Positions 30,659 through 40,054 of a DNA stretch of 64,000 nt are shown piece by piece. The notes beneath the pieces are model-generated. The model was not told the DNA's origin. It did no database searches and saw nothing but the letters and a program-made list of their open reading frames with translations. The position numbers and the translations under genes were made by a program. The stretch spans positions 868,001-932,000 of the forward strand of contig JASPKZ010007796.1 of assembly GCA_030220185.1 (NCBI GenBank), read 5' to 3'. The DNA is from Diploptera punctata (taxonomy: Eukaryota > Arthropoda > Insecta > Blattodea > Blaberidae). Each line of letters starts with the position of its first letter. Positions within the stretch are counted from its first letter, which is position 1.

Positions 30659-31380
30659 TATGAAAGTTTTCTTGGGTTTTCCGCGTCTTGGATTCAAGTT
30701 CGGCCTCTGGCCACTGATTCCGATGTTTTGGCATGTCGATGTTTGGCATGATCCCAATGCCATTATCAAGGAATGATAATTGTATTGTATTGTAAGCCTA
30801 TGTTTTCCCTTTACAGAGATTTAGGCGCTTCCCCCTACAGGGAAGAATTTGAACCATGCTAATTTAGTTACACTTGTTTTCGTATAGATGTCATTTTCAG
30901 TGGTATGTGGTCATCGTTCCGCCTCATACTGACATCTAGGAAACCAAGGTAGTACTAGGACGGGAAAGTTCGGTAAATTTTGCTTAGAGGCCTTTTCATT
31001 CAGGCTTAAGGATTTTTTACGAGCCTGAAAATCTTCAGACTCGGGACCCACGGCTTAAAGTCCCTCCCGGAGGACTTGCTCCTTGGATTTTTCCGTCCTA
31101 AAAATCCATCGACCCCGGCCTGGTTTGAACCCGCGACCCTTGGGACCAGAGGCAAGGAGCATAACCACTTGACCACCGCGGAATGATAATTGAAATTAAA
31201 AAAAACTGGAAATCAAGGTAATATTTCTTAATCATCCTCTCAAGGAATGATAATTGATAATGGCATGTGGGATCATACCGAAACGTCGGAATCTGTGGCC
31301 AGAGGCCGAACTTGAATTCAAGACGCGGAAAACCCAAGAAAACTTTCATATTTATACTTATATCCGCGAAAATCTGCAAT
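30656..31380. repeat. Inverted repeat interrupted by a SINE-A
   Basis: GAAAGTTTTCTTGGGTTTTCC and GTTCGGCCTCTGGCC at 30660-30710 are inverted at 31300-31350. Each arm also carries AATGCCATTATC and AAGGAATGATAATTG segments. TA runs lie outside both arms. The right arm has CCGAAACGTCGG (31278-31289), a motif recurrent in Penelope-type 3' regions. Confidence 0.75.
30783..31180 (-). mobile_element. Full-length SINE-A with 12-bp target duplication
   Basis: GAATGATAATTG at 30771-30782 is repeated at 31181-31192. The 398-bp insert runs on the minus strand from a tRNA-like head (CGCGGTGGTCAAGTGG, then GGGTTCAAACCAGGCC as B box) to a 3' tail of CAATA units. It is the best delimited SINE in the window. 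Confidence 0.93.
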
Positions 31381-31408
31381 ATTATATATATATATATATA
31401 TATATATT
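31381..31408. repeat. (TA)n microsatellite
   Basis: TA run at the outer edge of the right inverted-repeat arm. Confidence 0.9.
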
Positions 31409-31565
31409 GTCGAGACACTTCCAAATGGAACCTTCTGGCCATCGATCCTTCTCGAAAGGGGAAGTAAAAATTCGTAGGGACATCTGGAATGAGAGCCTAG
31501 ACATTTCAATGGTCTGCGCGGGTCATTCGACTCGCGAGTCAGGTACTCTCAAATCTATTTCTACC
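31409..31565 (+). repeat. Module shared with 8706-8990
   Basis: Encodes RRDIWNESLDISMVCAGHST and RESGTLKSISTN in plus orientation, matching the minus-strand peptide at 8.8 kb. No complete ORF. Confidence 0.5.
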
Positions 31566-31604
<39 letters not shown>

Positions 31605-31775
31605 TGGCGTGACGGTCCTTTTAGTTTGATCTTAGCCTCCCTCATAACAACCATCCATTCTCTTCGGTCTGTGTCCTTATTTCTCCAATTTGTTATGCCA
31701 GTCTTCTGTAGGTCCGCCTGTACATCATCCATCCATCGTAACCTAGGCCTCCCAAGTTTTCTCCTTCCATCGAGC
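31566..31775 (-). pseudogene. LINE C-terminal fragment with ATG tail
   Basis: The minus strand reads KLGRPRLRWMDDVQADLQKT, GITNWRNKDTDRREW and VVMREAKIKLKGPS, then a stop and an ATGATG tail expanded to 13 units (31566-31604). Severely 5'-truncated. Confidence 0.75.
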
Positions 31776-32042
31776 TTAGGGACTTTATGCCATGGGTCCC
31801 GAGTCCGAAGATTTTCAGGCTCTTAATATATCCTTAAGCCTGAATAAAAAGGGCCTCTAACCGAATTTTTCCATCTTAGTACTACCTTGGTTTCCTAGAT
31901 GTCACTATGAGGCGGGACGCTGACCCCGGGCTACTCAATGAAATCTATCCCAAAACAAGTGTAACTAAATTAGTATGGACGAATTTCCCCTCTGTAGGAG
32001 GAGAGTTCCCATGTTTCGTTGAGTGAAACAAGGGCTTACAAG

Positions 32043-32043
<1 letters not shown>
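31776..32043 (+). mobile_element. SINE-A 3' fragment
   Basis: GGGTCCCGAGTCCGAAG, TCCTTAAGCCTGAATAAAAAG and AACAAGTGTAACTAAATTAG match the SINE-A body. It ends GGGCTTACAAGATTAA, running into an AAT array. Confidence 0.75.

Positions 32044-32092
<49 letters not shown>
32044..32092. repeat. (AAT)n microsatellite
   Basis: AAT run at the SINE-A 3' end. Confidence 0.92.
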
Positions 32093-32095
<3 letters not shown>

Positions 32096-32104
32096 ATTAA
32101 TACT

Positions 32105-32728
32105 TAATACAGGCTTTCCACTTTACAGCAGTTCGCCTTTGATTCCTGCTTTCCAAAGATTCCTATCTTGTCATTGACCCTCTTCCATACCCCTCTTCAT
32201 AATGACATTATATATTCCCTCATACCATGCTCTTCTATTTCTCCCCCTCTTCCTTCTGCTTGGTACCATCCAATCCAACACCTGTTTAGGCCACTGGTCT
32301 TCCGACATCCGTTGTACATGTCCATACCACTGTAGAGCTCTCTTTGTTATCCTATCGATAACAGTTTCTTGTGCATCCATTTCTTGTCTGATATATGTAT
32401 TTCGAATATGTTGTAGCCTGGATATTCTCATACTTCTCCATAATCCATCCATTTCTGTCGCCAAGATTCTTTTCTGCATCCTTTCATTTATTGTCCAGCT
32501 TTCTGATCCATATGTAAGTATACTTTCTATTATTGTCTGTATAATCTCTTTTTTTTGTTTTTCTGGTCAAATTTCTATTCCATAAAAGACCATTCAAGGA
32601 TCTAATCGCCTTCCTTGCACAATTTATTCTCTGTTAATAATATGTTTTTCACAAGTACCAGATTTATCTATTATAGATGCAAGATATTTAAATTCTTCAA
32701 CACGTTTAATTATCATATTATCATATCA
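32105..32728 (-). pseudogene. LINE polymerase C-terminal region
   Basis: Minus strand: IIKRVEEFKYLASIIDKSGT, a frameshifted middle, SESWTINERMQKRILATEMD, GLWRSMRISRLQHIRN, LQWYGHVQRMSEDQWPK and RRKRGRNRRAWYEGI. An open stretch of 102 codons lies at 32171-32479. It resembles the LINE family at 13.1 and 25.8 kb. Confidence 0.7.
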
Positions 32729-32731
32729 TTA

Positions 32732-32735
<4 letters not shown>

Positions 32736-32809
<74 letters not shown>

Positions 32810-32818
32810 TATTATTAT
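32736..32818. repeat. (AAT)n microsatellite
   Basis: About 27 AAT units ending in ATTATTATT. Confidence 0.93.
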
Positions 32819-32821
32819 TGA

Positions 32822-32998
32822 ACAGCAATTTCAGAGAATGGAAGATACAAGATTGCCCAAGATAGCATATCATTATAAACCAAAGGGATTAAGGGATGTA
32901 GGAAGACCTAGGAAGAGATGGGAGGAATCATTGTGAATCCGGAACAGGCGAATCGCCTAAACCATGAAGTGAAGATGATGATGATGATTATTATCATC
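32822..32998 (+). pseudogene. LINE C-terminal fragment with ATG tail
   Basis: Plus strand reads QQFQRMEDTRLPKIAYHYK, GLRDVGRPRKRWEES, then AGGCGAATCGCC and a GATGATGATGATG tail. 5'-truncated member of the ATG-tailed family. Confidence 0.65.
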
Positions 32999-33570
32999 AA
33001 TTTTTGTAATATTTACCCTTGTATATAAACAAGGTAGAATATTGTGTACAACATAACATATTAATTAATTAAAAAATAATTTTCTTTTGAAATTTTATTT
33101 ATAGATCATAATTTAGTTTTGTGAGATACGTAAGTGAAAATATATTGCGTTAAGATGACTGAGTATTTCTATAAATACATATTTACTTGACAATGAATAT
33201 TTAATGTTGGATATTGAATAAAATGATTGATATCATGAGATGTACAGTTGTTATCTCACAATTTTGAATAAGCGACGGAATTATATTACGTAGGCCTATT
33301 CTTTGGAATCCAATAAAGCGCGTCTCTAACAATATGCTGTAGCTTTTATCAGGTTTCGTCGACTGGTTGAAGAGAAAAAGCAATCTAGCTTATTGTATAG
33401 ATGGGGCACATGATAATCCCCAATCAAAATCAAATTTGTTTGGTTCGTCACAATGTATACCCTAGGAGCGCACGCAGGGTATTAACAGTATTCTATACTA
33501 ATGATATTTGGAGTGTCTGAAAACATTTAATTTTCTTATCCCCTGATAGTATATACATCTTGTATATTTA
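32999..33570. other. Unassigned spacer
   Basis: AT-rich. No gene or repeat recognised. Confidence 0.4.
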
Positions 33571-34041
33571 ATAAATAATAGTTAAAAAACTAAAACAACC
33601 CGCTTTATTAGAAAACCGAACTAAAAAATGAAAAATAATTAATTTCCAACAAGCTTGGGATGAAATCAAAGTGGTCAACAAAAAAATCATCTCCAACACA
33701 TCTAGAATAAAACTAGAGTTATCTACAAAAAAAATAATAATTTTACCATCAAAAGCATGGGACGCTTTTTATGGTTTTTACGTTTTCTTCTTAGAGACAT
33801 TACTTTTACCAATATCTATTTAATATCAAATGTATCAATTGATAAAGAGCACCCCACGCTTTTGATGGTAAAATTATTTTTTGTAGATAACTCTAGTTTT
33901 ATTCTAGATGTGTTGGAGATGATTTTTTTGTTGACCACTTTAATTTTATCCCAAGCGTGTTGGAAATTAAAATTATTTTTCATTTTTTAGTTCGGTTTTC
34001 TAATAAAGCGTGTTGTTTTAGTTTTTTAAACTATTATTTAT
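33571..34041. mobile_element. Foldback element with about 190-bp inverted arms
   Basis: The left arm 33571-33761 and right arm 33853-34041 are inverse copies of each other with only a few differences and small indels. Checkpoints are ATAAATAATAGTT at the ends, AAACCGAACTAAAAAATG in the middle and CCATCAAAAGCATGGG at the inner edge. The loop is about 90 bp. There is no transposase. The arms carry splice-like but no coding signals. It would form a very long RNA hairpin if transcribed. Confidence 0.8.
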
Positions 34042-34135
34042 TTTTTATTTTTTAGTTTCGTTTTCTAAAAAAGTAAGTATCTTTAAATTCGATATTATTG
34101 TAGTATGAGTTAAAAGAAATACTCTTCTAAAAAAT

Positions 34136-34225
34136 CATCCGGGCCGGATTTGAACCAGCGACCTATGGATTACTGAAATTATATACCACTACAGTCCACC
34201 ACTCTACCAACTGAGCTACCACAAC
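34136..34225 (-). tRNA. tRNA-Tyr(GTA)-like sequence with an 18-nt intron, probably a pseudogene
   Basis: The minus strand has a perfect A box TAGCTCAGTTGG, anticodon stem GTGGA with loop CTGTAG, an 18-nt insertion after position 37, A38 then TCCAT closing the stem, T-arm GCTGGTTCAAATCCGGC, and TTTTTT four bases after the end as a Pol III stop. GTA with an intron there is the eukaryotic tRNA-Tyr pattern. The acceptor stem GTTGTGG/CCGGATG has three mismatches, so function is doubtful. Confidence 0.55.
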
Positions 34226-34479
34226 GATAGACTAAAAAGTCGATATGTCCGCAACCTATTATACCGGTCCTTACTTTTTTGATGTCCTGATAATCCTGGC
34301 CAGGATCTTAGAAAAATGTATAACATTATTGTACTGTAATTGGTCCTTTACAAGTATACAGAGTTTCAAGTCGATCCAATGTTTTTAAGTGGGTGAAAAT
34401 CGTGTTGAAAGATTCCGTTACAAAGATACACGTCAAGCTAATATAAAGCGTGTACAAAGAATGCACATTATTTTTACAT

Positions 34480-34680
34480 AATTTACATTCGTGCATACGA
34501 AATATAATGAAGAAATGAGAACCGAATTAAACATTCACAATATTATGGATAAAGTTCAAAATTCAAGATCTAATTGGCTTCAACATATAGAAAGAATGTC
34601 ACCCAATAAACTCACACAAATTTTGCATCACTACCAATCCAAAGGAAGAAGAAATATTGGACGCCGCATAATAAATTTTG
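34480..34680 (+). pseudogene. LINE C-terminal fragment
   Basis: Plus frame reads KYNEEMRTELNIHNIMDK, NSRSNWLQHIERMSPNKL and YQSKGRRNIGRR, then stops where the RTE copy begins. 5'-truncated and 3'-truncated. Confidence 0.65.
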
Positions 34681-35577
34681 ATTAATGTTACTTTCTCACC
34701 TCATTCTTGGTCAACCGACAGGGCGTTTTCCCTCTGGTTTTCCTACAAGATGCTTCCATGTACGTCTTTCATTCCTCATTCGTACCACATATCCTGCCCA
34801 TCGCTGTCTACGAGACTTAACTGTTCTTATTATATCTGGCTTCCTATAAAGACCATGTAGTTCATCGTTATTTAGTCTTCTCCATTCACCTGTCTGCTCA
34901 TCTCTCTTTGGTCCAAAAATTTTCCCAAGAACTTTATTCTGAAATACTCGTAATCTGCTTTCCTCCCTTAAAGTAAGAGTCCATGTTTCGCTCTATATAA
35001 TATAACTGGTAAAATAATAGTTTATTATATTTTCAGTTTAACGTTTTTTGAAAGGAGTTGGGACATCAAAAGTCTCTGCAATGCATAATAACACGCATTT
35101 CCAGAATTGAGCCTATATTTAATTTCTTTGTGCATCTCATTCCTATTTGTGATTATTGTTCCTAGGTATTTGAACTCAGCGACTTTCTCAAAATTTCCCT
35201 TATTTGTCATTAGCTGTCAATTTCCATTATATAATGTATTTCTACGTGTGACCATATATTTAGTTTTTCTGATATTTTCTTCCAGTCCTAATTTCTTAGT
35301 GTTACTCAATAGTGTGTGCGTGTTGGCCTTTAGTATCTCCTCGCTATCGGCCAATAGTACTACATCAGCATAAACTAACAGCTTATTAATACCATTGAGT
35401 TGTAAGCCTTCTTCATCCTCTAGAGATTTGATGGCATGCTCTAGTATAAAATTAAATAGTAGAGGAGATAGTGCATCTCCTTGCTTCAACCCATTGTGGA
35501 CTTCAAAACTATCCACAAACTGTTTGCCTACAGGCACCCTACTCTTTCTACCATTTAGAAACCTTCTTGATTTTATA
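34681..35577 (-). mobile_element. RTE-type LINE fragment, split by a mariner
   Basis: Continuous RTE sequence in reverse, starting inside the C-terminal GRPxxRW region (the last about 130 bp are missing) and running upstream to the mariner at 35580. Beyond the mariner (36884 on) I cannot recognise RTE sequence, so the 5' boundary is probably at or near the mariner. Confidence 0.8.
35217..35577 (-). pseudogene. RTE reverse transcriptase palm fragment
   Basis: Frame reads RRFLNGRKSRVPVGKQF, HNGLKQGDALSPLLFNF (the GLKQGD...SP box), then LVYADVVLLADSEEIL, where the second Asp of the YADD box is replaced by Val. It continues TKKLGLEENIRKTKYMVT. The active-site change alone would inactivate it. 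Downstream frames are broken near 35217. Confidence 0.8.
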
Positions 35578-35579
35578 TA

Positions 35580-36883
35580 CAGTGTGGACCGCTCGAATGG
35601 ACCTAATTTCAATTGCTTGTTACTGGCAAACGGTTGAAGATAGAAACTTAAAACAACGTTCATATTACAGAAAAACTCACCAAGTTTTGATATCCAGATC
35701 ACCACATCTCTATATGAGCCCCAGCAGTCACTGTGACGATATCAAAGCGATGAACAATTTCTTGCCAAGTACGTTGGAGTATGTCTTCTGGAATGTTCTC
35801 AATAGCCTCTATGATGCGCTCACGAAGATCACGAAGGTCTTTGACTGGGGTGGTGTAAACTTTATCTTTGACATAGCCCCAGAGAAAGAAATCCAGTGGT
35901 GTTAAATCGGGAGATCTCGGGGGCCACGCGATTGGTCCTCCCCTACCAATCCAACGGCCAGGGAAAATGTTGTCCAAAGTCGTACGAACTTCATTGGACC
36001 AGTGGGGAGGAGCACCATCTTGCTGGAAAACGATGTTAGGCTGCAGTTGTTCAATTTGTGGAAAGAAGAACTGCTCCAGCATGTCAAGATATGTGGTACC
36101 ACGAACAGTTTTCTCGGCGAAGAAAAACGGTCCAATGACCTTATTATGTGACAAACTGCACCAAACATTCATCTTCGGACTATCACGAACATGCTCTTGA
36201 ATAGCGTGAGGATTCTCCGATCCCCAGATCCGCACATTATGCCGGTTTACCTTGCCTGACAAATGGAAAGTGGCTTCGTCCGAGAAGAAAATCTTGGTCA
36301 TGAAGTCAGGATCACGCGCCGAGACGGTCCAGCATCGTATTGGCGAATTCCACTCGTTTCGGCATGTCATTCGGCTCCAGACGTTGCACTAACTGCACTT
36401 TATATGCGTGCAGTTTGAGGCGTTTGTGGACAATCCGTTGTAATGTCGATTTTGGTATTTGAAGTTCCCGCGAAGCTCTTCTTAATGACTTCCGGGGGCT
36501 TCGCTACCATTTCATCGGATGCTCTGCGACAACCACCATGCTTCTTCAACACAGATCCTGTAGCTAATAATGTATCACGCCACTTCTTTATGCTTCTAGC
36601 AGTTGGAGCATCACGGTTAAACACACGCCGGAACTCCCTTTGAACTCTAATGATTGATTTAAACTCCGCATACCACAAAACAGCTTGCGCTTTCATCTGC
36701 GGAGTCGCCATTTTCACAAACAATTAAATCTAAGAACGAGAAACGTATCTTTGTGCCATCTACCGACAGGATTCGAAACTTGGTGAGTTTTTCTGTACTA
36801 TGAACGTTGTTTTAAGTTTCTATCTTCAACCGTTTGCCATTAAGAAGCAATTGAAATTAGGTCCATTCGAGCGGTCCACCCTG
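35580..36883 (-). mobile_element. Complete DD41D-type mariner transposon, 1304 bp
   Basis: Terminal inverted repeats of about 105 bp begin CAGTGTGGACCGCTCG (left) and CAGGGTGGACCGCTCG (right, inverted) and are about 95% identical, checked to ACTCACCAAGTTT. Each end is flanked by TA (35578-35579 and 36884-36885). The element interrupts an RTE copy. Confidence 0.92.
35699..36723 (-). pseudogene. DD41D mariner-family transposase, frameshifted
   Basis: The likely start is MATPQMKAQAVLWYAEF (36711). The N-terminal helix-turn-helix part includes VQREFRRVFNRDAP and SIKKWRDTLLATGSV. The frame then slips once near 36480 (RASRELQIPKSTLQ continues in another frame) and again near 36330. The catalytic half is open: FSDEATFHLSGKVN (first Asp), NIVFQQDGAPPHWS (second Asp) and PPRSPDLTPLDFFLWG (third Asp). 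There are 41 residues between the second and third, hence DD41D. All three acidic residues remain, so loss is due to the two frameshifts. The C-terminus AHIEMW resembles AHIEVF at 60.8 kb. Confidence 0.9.
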
Positions 36884-36930
36884 TAATTGTCAATTGCAAT
36901 TTTATTAGCGTATATAGAAACTCAAGTATT

Positions 36931-36933
<3 letters not shown>

Positions 36934-36962
<29 letters not shown>

Positions 36963-37017
36963 TAATAATAATAATAATATTAATAATAATAATAACAATA
37001 ATAATAATAATGATGAT

Positions 37018-37086
<69 letters not shown>
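36934..37086. repeat. (AAT)n microsatellite, imperfect
   Basis: AAT units with ATG-rich interruption at 37010-37022. Directly precedes an RTE 3' terminus in reverse, the expected tail position. Confidence 0.92.
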
Positions 37087-37087
<1 letters not shown>

Positions 37088-37530
37088 CCTAACTGGCTCT
37101 ATCGAACGCGTAGGTTCATGGCCGTGCGGACGTAATCTCTCTATACATCCGTATTCTGAGGAAATGTTTTTCAATCATGACCTGTATAAAACGGACTGTC
37201 AACAGCACGTACGGCTTACTGCCCGTGCGACCCATATTTGTAAATAATATTGTAAATATCTTACTTTTTGTCTAATAAAGTCCTACTACTACTACTTTCT
37301 CAAATCATGGTTATTGTTATTCTCCGATCGTATTCTTGATCTACCAACTAGGCGTTTTCCCTCTGGTTACTCACAAGAAGCATCCATGCCCCTCATTTCT
37401 TCCTCTTTTGTCCCACATGTCCTGCTCATCGCAGTCTACGTGATTTAGCTTTTCTTATTATATCTAGTTTCCTATAAATATGATATAGCTGACTGTTATG
37501 TAGTCTTCTGCATATGTCTGTCTGTTAAGG
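37088..37530 (-). mobile_element. RTE 3' fragment with a nested LINE 3' end
   Basis: RTE sequence in reverse (CTATCGAACGCGTAGGTTC, CGTGCGGACGTAA) breaks at about 37186 after CCTGTATAA and resumes at about 37293 with CTACTTTCTCAAATCATGG. The 100 bp between contain GTCTAATAAAGTCCTACTAC, the polyadenylated 3' end of another LINE on the plus strand. Confidence 0.75.
37187..37297 (+). mobile_element. Nested LINE 3'-end fragment with TAC tail
   Basis: GTACGGCTTACTGCCCGTGC, TTGTAAATATCTTAC, AATAAAGTCC and a TACTACTAC tail. Non-coding. It sits within an RTE copy. Confidence 0.65.
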
Positions 37531-38246
37531 ATGGTGATGGCTGAAAAATTTACCATTTGAGATCCAAATGGGCATTTTTTGTTTTTTTGTACTAAAAATA
37601 GCATGTACTCTAATGTATGTGTTGACAGAGTTTCAGAGACCTATGGCGCTTCTAAGTGCCCTAAATTACGTCGGAGTTAAAAGGCTGCTCCAGTTAAATA
37701 CCACCTGCATGCAAATCTTTAAACTTGTTTTTTTACACTTTTATTTTCACTGCATTTTTGTAGATTAAAATTGAATGAAATTCAGAAATGTTATCCTAGA
37801 AGGTTCAAATTTTTACTGCATGTCCTAAAACCAATGGGTAACAAAGTAGTGTATGGGTTTTTTGATTAAAGTAGTATTTTAAGAAATAAAAAAAATAAAA
37901 TGTATGCAATTAATATTTTTTTTTTGTAATTCCACGCATGAGGTACAACATTATTTTTTTCTCCCTTTGTATTCACATTATAAGAATTCTAATGCATGAT
38001 GTTTTTCTAAATATTTTAGGGGTCTTGTAAAAAATCAGACATTTTACTAAAAAATTGTGGAACCTATTTAATTATAACATTTGCAAATGTTTAAAAATAT
38101 AATATTTAATAACTCGTAAAATAAATATCTCACAATAATGAAACTTGAACACATCATTATGTGTCATATTGTGAATGTTTGTACAAGAAATCAAGTCTCT
38201 AGCTCTCAAAAACTGTAGAAAATAGAAATTTCACCAATCACTCCAC
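37531..38246. other. Unassigned spacer
   Basis: AT-rich with T runs. A 66-codon plus frame (37568-37768) has no motif. No repeat match. Confidence 0.4.
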
Positions 38247-38308
38247 TTAGTCTCTCTTTGGTCCAAAAATGTTCCTTAGAACTTCATTCTCAAATACCCT
38301 TTAATAAT

Positions 38309-38364
<56 letters not shown>

Positions 38365-38392
38365 TAATACTGATAGTAATAATAATAAAATA

Positions 38393-38427
<35 letters not shown>

Positions 38428-38480
38428 GATAGCAATAATAATAATAATGATAATAATGATAGTAATAATAATAATAACTA
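38247..38480. repeat. RTE scrap (38247-38301, minus) and long imperfect (AAT)n array
   Basis: TCTCTTTGGTCCAAAAATG and CATTCTCAAATACCC are the RTE FGPKRD/FENKVLR-coding segment in reverse. The AAT array with GATAGT interruptions follows to 38480. Confidence 0.85.
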
Positions 38481-38549
38481 TATATTTTTTAATTGGCACA
38501 GGGCGTATGTCTATGTCTTTCTCTTGTGCTCAATGAATATTATAACAGA

Positions 38550-38757
38550 GACTATTTAACTCATGCCCCAAATGGGAGTCAATGACCAATCACATTTCAG
38601 TCATTTTTGATTTACAACCAATCACAGTCGTGTTTCGCCTAAAATTTACCAACTAAAGTTTATCATAATAAAGAAAGCACCTTCTTTTTAACATTATGAA
38701 TAGGTCATAGCATTATTTTGCAGTGACTGACTCTCTAAGAAGTACGGCTACCAGATT
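38550..38757 (+). mobile_element. Helentron-like element, copy E, 5' part only
   Basis: Starts GACTATTTAACTCATG and reads in plus orientation to GTACGGCTACCAGATTATA, where a Helitron end begins. The 3' hairpin is absent. Confidence 0.65.
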
Positions 38758-38851
38758 ATACTAGAAGTCCCGGCCACGCGTTGCTGTGGATAAGGTATAC
38801 GTTAAAAAATTTAAATTAAGTTGCTGTCTTTCAAAACTAATACTTACACAT

Positions 38852-39185
38852 CTATAGTAATTCTGCCCGAAGGCAGGTCCTTCACTGCAATCATAGCATT
38901 TTCATGCTATGCTTGCAGCTTTACTAAGGAATTGTGTAGGTGTGGTAGCTTCCCGTTGCTTTCCACACCGGTGAAGGATGATGATGATAATGATAAGGAT
39001 GATGATGATAAAGATGATGGCCATATGATTCGGAGACCGTTTGGGCTTTAAAGTTTTCCTGACATTACAGGTGAGGAAAAACCCCGATAAAAATCTCAAC
39101 CAGAAAAACTGCCCGACCGCAGATCGAACCCGGGCCCGCTGCGTGACAAGGCAGCACGCTACCTCGAGACCACAGCGGTGGACAG
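38852..39185 (-). mobile_element. Full-length SINE-B type-1 with 11-bp target duplication
   Basis: TACTTACACAT at 38841-38851 is repeated at 39186-39196. The 334-bp insert runs on the minus strand from GTCCACCGCTGTGGTC through a B box (CCCGGGTTCGATC) to the type-1 tail and TAATTCTGCC's inverse. Confidence 0.9.
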
Positions 39186-39352
39186 TACTTACACATGAAA
39201 TTAATAATATTGAAAATAAATTAAACACGGGAACACACTTAAATTATGAAATAATCAATATTTGTAATTCAATTGAAATTCGCGGTTGCAACATAAAGCA
39301 CAGCCATCTGGATCTCTTTGTTAAATAATAAACCAATAACCTTATAAAATTA

Positions 39353-39442
39353 CCTTACACCGCCATCTGTTAGAATCGTATGGAACTCACAGATATTTAC
39401 ACCGCGCCATCTGTTAGAATCGTATGGAACTCACAGATAATT
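39353..39442 (+). repeat. Two-unit tandem duplication, period about 43 bp
   Basis: CCATCTGTTAGAATCGTATGG followed by AACTCACAGATA occurs twice in succession inside the Helitron-like element. Confidence 0.85.
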
Positions 39443-39607
39443 ATAACACTTTGTTAAATAATAAACAAATAATTTGCAATAAAAATAATGCGACTATAAA
39501 TTTAGTTATAAACTACCCTAAGTCTCAAGTTCGATCAAACTGCACACAGTGTGCAAAATTTTATTAAAATCGTTTCATTAGTTTAGGACAAACAACGTGA
39601 CACGAAA

Positions 39608-39610
39608 TAT

Positions 39611-39641
<31 letters not shown>

Positions 39642-39642
39642 G
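39608..39642. repeat. (TA)n microsatellite
   Basis: TA run between the Helitron-like element and the tRNA-like inverted pair. Confidence 0.9.
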
Positions 39643-39661
39643 GAATGATAAGAAAAATAAA

Positions 39662-39731
39662 TGCCTGGACGGGATTCGAACCCGGATCTCTGAGTCTGTA
39701 CCTCAGCGTGATATCCATTACACTACCAGGC
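39662..39731 (-). tRNA. tRNA-like sequence
   Basis: Same 70-nt cloverleaf as 21875-21944, identical in the A box, the GTACAGA anticodon loop and the T-arm. Confidence 0.6.
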
Positions 39732-39911
39732 GAATCCAATTCAAACACTTATTTTTCTTATATATGTACTATAAAAAAAAATATTCTCTTTAATTTGCTT
39801 ACTTGTTATAGTCGGCTGCTAGATGGCGGTGAAGACCGAGTTCTCGCGACATCTAGTAATAATGGAGAGTATAATACATATATAAGAAAAATAAGTGTTT
39901 GAATTGGATTC

Positions 39912-39981
39912 GCCTGGTAGTGTAATGGATATCACGCTGAGGTACAGACTCAGAGATCCGGGTTCGAATCCCGTCCAGGCA
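39912..39981 (+). tRNA. tRNA-like sequence, inverted partner
   Basis: Same cloverleaf in plus orientation, followed by TTTATTTTTCTTATC. It appears identical to 22316-22385. Confidence 0.6.
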
Positions 39982-40054
39982 TTTATTTTTCTTATCATTC
40001 CATATTAAGCTTGCATTGCTCAATGTTAAACATTTAATTATAACATATATATAT

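Larger units (their letters stand above)
38761..39606 (-). mobile_element. Helitron-like element split by a SINE-B
   Basis: CTAGAAGTCCCGGCC at 38761 is, inverted, a hairpin followed by CTAG and T, the canonical Helitron 3' end. The interior past the SINE holds AAACTACCCTAAGTCTC and TTCGATCAAACTGCACAC, typical of insect Helitron leaders. The 5' end blurs into a TA run near 39607. No ORF. Confidence 0.55.
39643..40050. repeat. Palindromic tRNA-like element, second copy
   Basis: Arms 39652-39768 and 39880-39996 are inverse copies carrying tRNA-like units inside TAAGAAAAATAA/TTATTTTTCTTA. The centre holds the CTAGATGGCGGTGAAG segment once, and the right end carries TTAAGCTTGCATTGC and ATGTTAAACAT. 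It lacks the long duplicated centre of the copy at 22 kb. Confidence 0.8.

Noticed and set aside
30169..30749. Several overlapping frames of 88-151 codons rich in Cys/Val/Arg or His/Thr
   Set aside because: They are translations of the CACACG and TA repeats on both strands. Such frames appear in every phase and have no domain.
32615..32821. Frame ending in a long asparagine run, and similar tyrosine or isoleucine runs at 36887-37174, 38314-38499 and 62971-63246
   Set aside because: Pure AAT microsatellite translation.
35902..36200. Plus- and minus-strand small frames inside the mariner
   Set aside because: They are antisense or out-of-frame shadows of the transposase.
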